Shown here: piece by piece, positions 58,908 to 64,000 of the stretch
Layout of the letters: each line of letters opens with the position of its first letter
Numbering within the stretch: position 1 is the stretch's first letter
DNA from: Faecalibacterium sp. An121
Lineage (GTDB): Bacteria; Bacillota; Clostridia; Oscillospirales; Ruminococcaceae
Reading direction: 5' to 3'
Assembly (NCBI RefSeq): GCF_002160915.1
Contig: NZ_NFLM01000002.1
Span: forward strand, 124,001-188,000
DNA length: 64,000 nt
The notes under the pieces: model-generated
The model's database searches: none
What the model was told of the DNA's origin: nothing
Seen by the model: only the letters and a program-made list of their open reading frames with translations
Made by a program: the position numbers and the translations under genes

Positions 58908-59007
58908 CAGAGCAACTTAGGATTTTAGGCTCCCCGGCAGGACCGCTGCCGGGCCAAACCTCCGGGGGCTGGCGGCCCCGGCAGGTCAAAATCTTTCCGC
59001 CGGGAGT
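58908..59007 (+). ncRNA. preQ1-III-like riboswitch upstream of queT
   Basis: The leader contains the blocks GAGCAACTTAGGATTTTAGG, CTCCCCGGC...GCCGGGCCAAACC and GGTCAAAATCTTTCCGCC in the order I recall for class III preQ1 riboswitches. CCGGCAG/CTGCCGG and CCGGGG/CCCCGG form the two visible hairpins. GGCGG (58971-58975) can pair with CCGCC (58997-59001), right next to the GGGAG ribosome site (59002-59006). Ligand binding is thus likely to hide the ribosome site of the transporter gene. The class is known from Faecalibacterium relatives. Confidence 0.85.
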
Positions 59008-59013
59008 ATTGCA

Positions 59014-59553
59014 ATGATGCGAAAGGAATCCCTGTCCGTCCTCAAACTGGTCCGCTGCGCGGTGGTGGCCGCCATCTATGTGGCTCTGTGCCTTGGCCTT
59101 GCCCCCTTCTCCTACGGGGCCATCCAGGTGCGCGTGGCAGAGGCGCTGTGCCTGCTGCCCATCTTTGGCCCTGAGTATATCATCGGCGTCACCCTGGGCT
59201 GCGCTCTGGCCAATCTGCTGGGCTCCACCTTCATCGACGTGGTCTTCGGCACCCTGGCCACCTTCCTGGCCTGCCTGTGCACCTACGCGCTGCGCCGCGC
59301 ACGGGTCAAGGGCCTGGCCATCCCGGCGGCTCTGCCCCCCATTTTGTGGAACGCCGCCATCGTGGGGCCCGAGATCGCCATTTTCTTCTCGGACTCCCCC
59401 GCCACCCCCGCCCTGGTGCTGTTCAACGCTTTGACGGTGGGCGCCGGCGAAGTGATCAGCTGCGGGGTGCTGGGCGTGGCCCTGGCCCGCCTGATCGAAT
59501 CGGACCCCCGCCTGCGCCGGCTGTTCTCGGACGAGGGGGTCCGCACCGCCTGA
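59014..59553 (+). CDS. queT: QueT-family queuosine-precursor transporter
   Basis: This 179-residue membrane protein has five to six helices and belongs to the QueT family, S components of ECF transporters that import preQ1 or queuine. PFSYGAIQVRVAEALCLLP, GVTLGCALANLLGS and LPPILWNAAIVGPEIA are family motifs. Its leader holds a preQ1-III-like riboswitch, which confirms the substrate class. The energy module would be encoded elsewhere. The gene is followed by a HAD phosphatase. Confidence 0.93.
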   Translation: MMRKESLSVLKLVRCAVVAAIYVALCLGLAPFSYGAIQVRVAEALCLLPIFGPEYIIGVTLGCALANLLGSTFIDVVFGTLATFLACLCTYALRRARVKGLAIPAALPPILWNAAIVGPEIAIFFSDSPATPALVLFNALTVGAGEVISCGVLGVALARLIESDPRLRRLFSDEGVRTA

Positions 59554-59574
59554 CACACCGAAAGGAGGCCCCTT

Positions 59575-60216
59575 ATGGCAGATACAAGCCTGGTCTTTTG
59601 GGACTGGAACGGCACCCTGATGGATGACGTCCGTTACAGCGTGGCCTGTCTGAACGGCCTGCTGGAGGAATACGGCTACGAGCAGCGGTATTCGCTGGGG
59701 CGCTACCGGGAGATCTTCGGCTTTCCCATCGAGGCCTACTACCGGCGGGCCGGGTTCGACTTTGACCGCGACCCCTATCCCGTTCTGGCCGACAGCTATA
59801 TGCAGCGCTACAACGCGGACATGGACGCCTGCCCCCTGACGGCGGGCGCGGCCCGCGCCCTCGAGACGGTGGCGGGCCGGGGTATCCGGCAGGCCATCCT
59901 GTCGGTATCCCGTCAGGATTATCTGGTGCAGCAGGCCGGCCATCGGGGCATCGGCGGGCTGTTCCAGGAGATGCTGGGGCTGAAGGACATCTACGGCGCC
60001 GGCAAGGTGGACCTGGGGCGGCAGTATCTGGCAGGCAGCGGGGCCGACCCCGCCCGCTGCGTCATGGTGGGGGACACCGACCACGACGCCGAGACCGCCC
60101 GGGCCATGGGGGTGCGCTGCATCCTCTACACCGGCGGCCACCAGAGCCGCGCCCGTCTGGCCGCCACAGGCTGCCAGCTGATCGACAGCCTGGAACAGCT
60201 GCCCGGGCTTCTGTGA
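59575..60216 (+). CDS. HAD-family hydrolase (phosphoglycolate-phosphatase-like)
   Basis: This 213-residue hydrolase has HAD motif I WDWNGTLMDD, where the first Asp is the nucleophile, motif II ILSVSRQDY, lysine in GAGKVDLGR, and motif IV MVGDTDHDAETAR. A small helical cap lies after motif I. It resembles Gph/PpaX proteins, but the WDWNGTL start is that of a subgroup of unknown substrate. It lies 21 bases after queT and is probably co-transcribed, perhaps linked to queuine handling. Confidence 0.87.
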   Translation: MADTSLVFWDWNGTLMDDVRYSVACLNGLLEEYGYEQRYSLGRYREIFGFPIEAYYRRAGFDFDRDPYPVLADSYMQRYNADMDACPLTAGAARALETVAGRGIRQAILSVSRQDYLVQQAGHRGIGGLFQEMLGLKDIYGAGKVDLGRQYLAGSGADPARCVMVGDTDHDAETARAMGVRCILYTGGHQSRARLAATGCQLIDSLEQLPGLL

Positions 60217-60226
60217 TCGCGTTTTC

Positions 60227-60271
60227 TGCCGCCTTGTGCCCCGGCTTTGGGCCGCACAGGGCGGCATTTTT
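60227..60271 (+). terminator. Intrinsic terminator
   Basis: TGCCGCC..TGTGC pairs with GCACA.GGCGGCA, followed by TTTTT. Confidence 0.88.
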
Positions 60272-60312
60272 GCTCTGTTCACAGAAATTTTACCTGAAAC
60301 CGCCCCAAATGT

Positions 60313-60342
60313 TTGACACCCCTTCCCGCTTTGGTGTATCAT
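60313..60342 (+). promoter_or_regulatory. secA promoter
   Basis: TTGACA (60313-60318), 18-base spacer, TATCAT (60337-60342). Confidence 0.7.
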
Positions 60343-60436
60343 AGAGGCGGCGTGCCCGGGCTGCGGCCCGGCTGATCCTGCTTTCAGCATCACTGCTTTT
60401 TGATAGACAGACCATCCTGTATTTTGAGGTGAAACT

Positions 60437-63397
60437 ATGTCCCTGGTAGAAAAAATCTTTGGCACTTTCTCGGACCGGGAGTTGAAGAAGATCAACCCCA
60501 TCACCAAGAAGGTCCTTGACCTGGAGCCCACCTACGCAGCCATGTCCGACGGCGAGCTGCAAGCCCAGACCCCCGCCCTGAAAGAGCGGCTGGCCAAGGG
60601 CGAGACGCTGGACGACATCCTGCCCGACGCCTTTGCGGTCTGCCGCGAGGCCGCCTGGCGGGTGTTGGGCATGAAGCACTTCCCGGTGCAGATCACCGGC
60701 GGCATCGCCCTGCACCGCGCCAACATCGCCGAGATGCAGACCGGCGAGGGCAAGACCCTGGTGGCCACCCTGCCCGCCTACCTGAACGCCCTCAGCGGCG
60801 AAGGGGTGCACGTGGTCACCGTCAACGACTACCTGGCCAAGCGCGACAGCGAGTGGATGGGCAAGCTGTACCGCTGGCTGGGGCTGACGGTGGGCCTGAT
60901 CGTCCCCGGCCTGGACGGCGCCGCCCGCCGCAAGGCCTACAACGCCGATATCACCTACGGCACCAACAACGAGTTCGGTTTCGACTACCTGCGCGACAAC
61001 ATGGTGACCTACAAGGCCAACATGGTCCAGCGCGGTCATGCCTACGCCATCGTGGACGAGGTGGACTCCATCCTCATCGACGAGGCCCGCACCCCCCTGA
61101 TCATCTCGGGCCGCGGGGAGGACTCCTCCTCCCTCTACACCCAGGTGGACCAGTTCGTCCGTTCGCTGCGCAAGAGCGTGGTGGTGGAGCTGGAGAGCAA
61201 AGAGGAGGCTGACGACCAGGCCGACGGCGACTATGTGGTGGACGAAAAGCACAAGACCGCCACCCTGACCGCCAGCGGCATCCGCAAGGCGGAGGAATAT
61301 TTCAAGGTGGAGAACCTGGCCGCCGCCGAGAACATGACCCTGGTGCACCACATCGAGCAGGCCATCAAGGCGCACGGCGTCATGAAAAAGGACATCGACT
61401 ATGTGGTCAAGGACGGCGAGGTCATCATCGTGGACGAGTTCACCGGCCGTCTGATGATCGGACGCCGCTACAATGAGGGCCTGCACCAGGCCATCGAGGC
61501 CAAGGAAGGCGTCCACATCGCCTCCGAGAGCAAGACCCTGGCCACCATCACCTTCCAGAACTACTTCCGTATGTACAAAAAGCTGTCCGGCATGACCGGT
61601 ACAGCCCGCACCGAGGCCACCGAGTTCACCGAGATCTACGGCCTGAACATCGTCACGGTGCCCACCAACAGGCCCAACATCCGCAAGGACTACCCCGATG
61701 TGGTCTACTCCACTGTGGCGGGCAAGTACCGCGCCGTCATCGACCAGGTGATGGAGTGCCATGCCAAGGGCCAGCCGGTGCTGGTGGGCACGGTCAGCGT
61801 GGAAAAGAGCGAGATCCTGGCCAAGATGCTCCAGAAGCGCACCCGGGACTTCAACGTCCTGAACGCCAAGAACCACGAGCGCGAGGCCGAGATCGTGGCC
61901 CAGGCCGGCAAGAAGGGCGCCATCACCATCGCCACCAACATGGCAGGCCGCGGCACCGACATCATGCTGGGCGGCAACGCCGAGTTCATGGCCAAGGCCC
62001 AGATGCGCAAGGAGCAGTTCTGTGAAAAACTGCTCAACCCCGAAGCACCCCAGGACGCCCTGCCCGAGCAGGTGGAGGATCTGCTGATCGAGGCGGACGG
62101 CCACAGCGAGACCACCGACGCCAACATCCTGGCGGCCCGGGCCCGCTTTGACCAGCTGTACCGCCAGTACAAGGAGGAGATCGCCAGCGAGGCCGAGGAA
62201 GTACGGGCCGCAGGCGGCCTGTTCATCATCGGCACCGAGCGCCACGAAAGCCGCCGCATCGACAACCAGCTGCGGGGCCGCGCCGGCCGCCAGGGAGACC
62301 CGGGTGCCTCCCGCTTCTACCTGAGCCTGGAGGACGACCTGATGCGCCTGTTCGGAGGCGAGCGGGTCCAGAACCTGATGAACAGCATGGGCCTGGACGA
62401 GGATACCCCCATCGAGACCCGGATGATCACCTCCACCATCGAGAGCGCCCAGAAGAAGCTGGAGGGCCGCAACTTCGAGATCCGCAAAAACGTGCTGCGG
62501 TACGACGACGTCATGAACCAGCAGCGCGAGATCATCTATGGCCAGCGCCACAAGGTGCTGGACGGCGAGGACGTGAGCGCCGACATCCACAAGATGCTGC
62601 GGGACAACGTGGACAGCAGCTGCGCGCTGTTCCTGGCCGGCGAGGACAAGGATACCTGGGACTTCGCCGCCCTGCGCCGCCACTACAACGGCTGGCTGGC
62701 CACCGAGAACGACTTCCAGTATACCGACGAGCAGCGCGCCGGGCTGACCCAGCAGGAAGTGGCCGACAGCCTGTACGACCGCGGGATGAAGGTGCTTGCC
62801 GACAAGGAAGCCCGCTACGGCGCCCCCCTCATGCGGGAGCTGGAGCGCATCTGCCTGCTGCGCTGCGTGGACCGCTACTGGATGGACCACATCGACAACA
62901 TGGACCAGCTGCGCAAGGGCATTTCGCTGCGCAGCTACGGCCAGAAGGACCCTGTGGTGGAATACCGCATCGAGGGCTTCGATATGTTCGACCAGATGGT
63001 GGACTCCATCCGTGAGGACACCGTCAAGATGCTGCTGATGATCGAGGTCCGCCCGGTGCAGCCCGGCCAGCAGCCTGCCCAGGCTCCGGCCGCCCGGCCC
63101 GCTCCCGCCCCTCAGGCAGCCGCACCGGCTGCGCAGGCCCAGCCTGCACCGGCCCGGGCGCCCATCCCGTCGGCCAACCCCAGCTCTGCCGACGTGGCGG
63201 CCCTGCGCCAGAAGATGACCGGCCAGAGCGCCGGCGCCAAGGCAGCCGCTGCGGGCCAGGTGGCAGGCGCCGCCAACAAGCCCGTTCGGGTGGGCAAGAT
63301 CGGCCGCAACGATCCCTGCCCCTGCGGCAGCGGCCTGAAGTGGAAAAAGTGCACCTGCCAGCAGTATCACCCCGACCTCTACCCCTCCAAGAAATAA
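60437..63397 (+). CDS. secA: Preprotein translocase ATPase SecA
   Basis: This 986-residue motor pushes proteins through Sec[14 protein letters not shown] is the Walker A of the first ATPase domain, and [18 protein letters not shown] the Walker B with the adjacent SecA signature. [25 protein letters not shown] and [14 protein letters not shown] are further landmarks. The C-terminal linker (about 870-950) is rich in Ala, Pro and Gln. The protein ends in the zinc-binding [12 protein letters not shown] tail. The tail suggests binding of SecB-like factors or ribosomes. It has its own promoter and terminator. Confidence 0.97.
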   Translation: MSLVEKIFGTFSDRELKKINPITKKVLDLEPTYAAMSDGELQAQTPALKERLAKGETLDDILPDAFAVCREAAWRVLGMKHFPVQITGGIALHRANIAEMQTGEGKTLVATLPAYLNALSGEGVHVVTVNDYLAKRDSEWMGKLYRWLGLTVGLIVPGLDGAARRKAYNADITYGTNNEFGFDYLRDNMVTYKANMVQRGHAYAIVDEVDSILIDEARTPLIISGRGEDSSSLYTQVDQFVRSLRKSVVVELESKEEADDQADGDYVVDEKHKTATLTASGIRKAEEYFKVENLAAAENMTLVHHIEQAIKAHGVMKKDIDYVVKDGEVIIVDEFTGRLMIGRRYNEGLHQAIEAKEGVHIASESKTLATITFQNYFRMYKKLSGMTGTARTEATEFTEIYGLNIVTVPTNRPNIRKDYPDVVYSTVAGKYRAVIDQVMECHAKGQPVLVGTVSVEKSEILAKMLQKRTRDFNVLNAKNHEREAEIVAQAGKKGAITIATNMAGRGTDIMLGGNAEFMAKAQMRKEQFCEKLLNPEAPQDALPEQVEDLLIEADGHSETTDANILAARARFDQLYRQYKEEIASEAEEVRAAGGLFIIGTERHESRRIDNQLRGRAGRQGDPGASRFYLSLEDDLMRLFGGERVQNLMNSMGLDEDTPIETRMITSTIESAQKKLEGRNFEIRKNVLRYDDVMNQQREIIYGQRHKVLDGEDVSADIHKMLRDNVDSSCALFLAGEDKDTWDFAALRRHYNGWLATENDFQYTDEQRAGLTQQEVADSLYDRGMKVLADKEARYGAPLMRELERICLLRCVDRYWMDHIDNMDQLRKGISLRSYGQKDPVVEYRIEGFDMFDQMVDSIREDTVKMLLMIEVRPVQPGQQPAQAPAARPAPAPQAAAPAAQAQPAPARAPIPSANPSSADVAALRQKMTGQSAGAKAAAAGQVAGAANKPVRVGKIGRNDPCPCGSGLKWKKCTCQQYHPDLYPSKK

Positions 63398-63411
63398 GCC
63401 GATCCTAAAAT

Positions 63412-63454
63412 AAAACGCCCCCGCCCTTCTCAGAAGAAAGGCGGGGGCATTTTG
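63412..63454. terminator. Bidirectional terminator between secA and deoB
   Basis: GCCCCCGCC (63417-63425) pairs with GGCGGGGGC (63440-63448). A's precede it and TTTT follows. Confidence 0.88.
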
Positions 63455-63460
63455 CGGTTC

Positions 63461-64000
63461 TCAGCAGCGGATCTCGTCCCAGGCGCTCTGGCCGTCCAGG
63501 GTGGAGGCGTCTACGTCCAGATAGGCGCAGATGGTCTTGGCGATGGTGCCAAAGCACATCCGGGTGCCCAGATCGGCGCCGGGGCGGACGTGCTTGCCAT
63601 ACACCAGCCAGGGCACATACTCCCGGGTGTGGTCGGTGGTCTTGGTGTAGGAGGGGTCGCAGCCGTGATCGGCCGTGACCATCAGGATATCATCCTCCCG
63701 CATACCGGGCAGAAAGCCCTCCAGGAAGCGGTCGAACTCGGTGGCGGCGGCAGCATAGCCGGCCACGTCGCGCCGGTGACCGTACAGCATATCGAAATCC
63801 ACCAGGTTGATGAAGGCCAGACCCTCAAAATCCCGGGTCTGCAAAGCCTGGGTGAAGGCGATGCCGTTGGTGTTGCCGGTGGTCTTGATCTTCTCGGTCA
63901 GACCCTGGCCGTCAAAGATATCGTAGATCTTGCCCACCGAGATGACGTCCAGGCCCGCCTTCCGGATCAGGTCCAGCATGGTGTCCCGGGGGGGCTTGAG
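63461..64000 (-). CDS. deoB: Phosphopentomutase, C-terminal part (runs off right edge)
   Basis: The last 179 residues of a phosphopentomutase, which interconverts ribose-1- and ribose-5-phosphate in nucleoside salvage. PPRDTMLDLIRKAGLDVISVGKI, GLAFINLVDFDMLYGHRRDV and VTADHGCDPS carry the metal-binding Asp and His residues of the alkaline-phosphatase fold. YVPWLVYG follows. The gene continues beyond base 64000, so start and N-terminal half are not seen. Confidence 0.93.
   Translation of the reverse strand, partial: LKPPRDTMLDLIRKAGLDVISVGKIYDIFDGQGLTEKIKTTGNTNGIAFTQALQTRDFEGLAFINLVDFDMLYGHRRDVAGYAAAATEFDRFLEGFLPGMREDDILMVTADHGCDPSYTKTTDHTREYVPWLVYGKHVRPGADLGTRMCFGTIAKTICAYLDVDASTLDGQSAWDEIRC

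Noticed and set aside
60290-63370. Open frame of about 1000 codons on the minus strand opposite secA
   Set aside because: It is a high-GC shadow: His/Val/Gly/Leu-rich, no ribosome site, no family motif, and secA on the other strand is unmistakable. The same holds for long frames opposite the adaptor (2041-4392), the M16C gene (10696-13791) and the serCA and dcw genes.
1-64000. CRISPR array, tRNA or rRNA genes, insertion sequences, phage genes
   Set aside because: No regularly spaced repeats, no tRNA-like TTCGANNC blocks in a clover-leaf context, no rRNA motifs and no transposase or integrase frames were found.

Overview
The window looks like chromosomal DNA of a high-GC, low-T Firmicute of the Oscillospiraceae (Ruminococcaceae), most likely the Faecalibacterium / Subdoligranulum / Gemmiger group. 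The basis is inference from several signs: GC-rich coding sequence with classical Firmicute signals (strong AGGAGG ribosome sites, TTGACA/TATAAT promoters, a CIRCE box), a SpoVD-type PASTA penicillin-binding protein, YitT, DegV and QueT family proteins, and a preQ1-III-like leader, a riboswitch class known mainly from this clade. I see no phage, integrase, transposase, CRISPR, rRNA or tRNA gene. The only mobile-looking item is a ~170 bp palindromic, MITE-like element at 56287-56456.

Layout. 1-1158: a frameshifted gene fragment and a histidine phosphatase. 1249-6567 (minus): a two-component system (response regulator, histidine kinase), a large HlyD-like adaptor and a small secreted protein. 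6710-10706 (minus): a sucrose operon (scrA-scrB) and its LacI-type repressor. 10867-13650: an M16C metalloprotease. 14016-21282 (plus): a GPH sugar transporter, a glycerophosphodiesterase, and a MarR repressor followed by a heterodimeric ABC exporter whose promoter lies inside an inverted repeat. 21456-24069: a Cof-type HAD phosphatase, a DEDD exonuclease and a VTT/DedA-like membrane protein. 24120-28140 (minus): an LRR protein, a VWA/DUF2201 protein and a MoxR AAA+ ATPase in one operon. 28216-33126: an FMN-binding protein, glnS, YitT, purC and Hsp20 under CIRCE. 33388-36384: a BlaI/CopY-type repressor with three operator-like boxes, then serC-serA.

36470-49075 (minus) is the division and cell-wall (dcw) cluster in the order mraZ, rsmH, ftsL, PBP, murF, mraY-like, ftsW, murG, ftsQ, murE. 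murD, murC and ftsZ are not in it. The mraY position is held by a full-length protein that has lost most MraY catalytic motifs, which I regard as the most interesting observation. It is not alone: the GH2 protein at 50583-52991 has lost both catalytic glutamates, and the VWA protein has a broken zinc-site motif. The dcw cluster is punctuated by a MraZ-box-like direct repeat, a hairpin pair between ftsL and the PBP gene, and an internal promoter before murF.

49321-64000: rsmD and a coiled-coil protein; the GH2 pseudo-glycosidase; a zinc-ribbon / DUF5685 / DnaJ-domain trio; a secreted protein; a YtxH-like small protein; pyridoxal-kinase-like, trmL and degV genes; the preQ1-III-like riboswitch with queT and a HAD phosphatase; secA; and the 3' part of deoB, which runs off the right edge.
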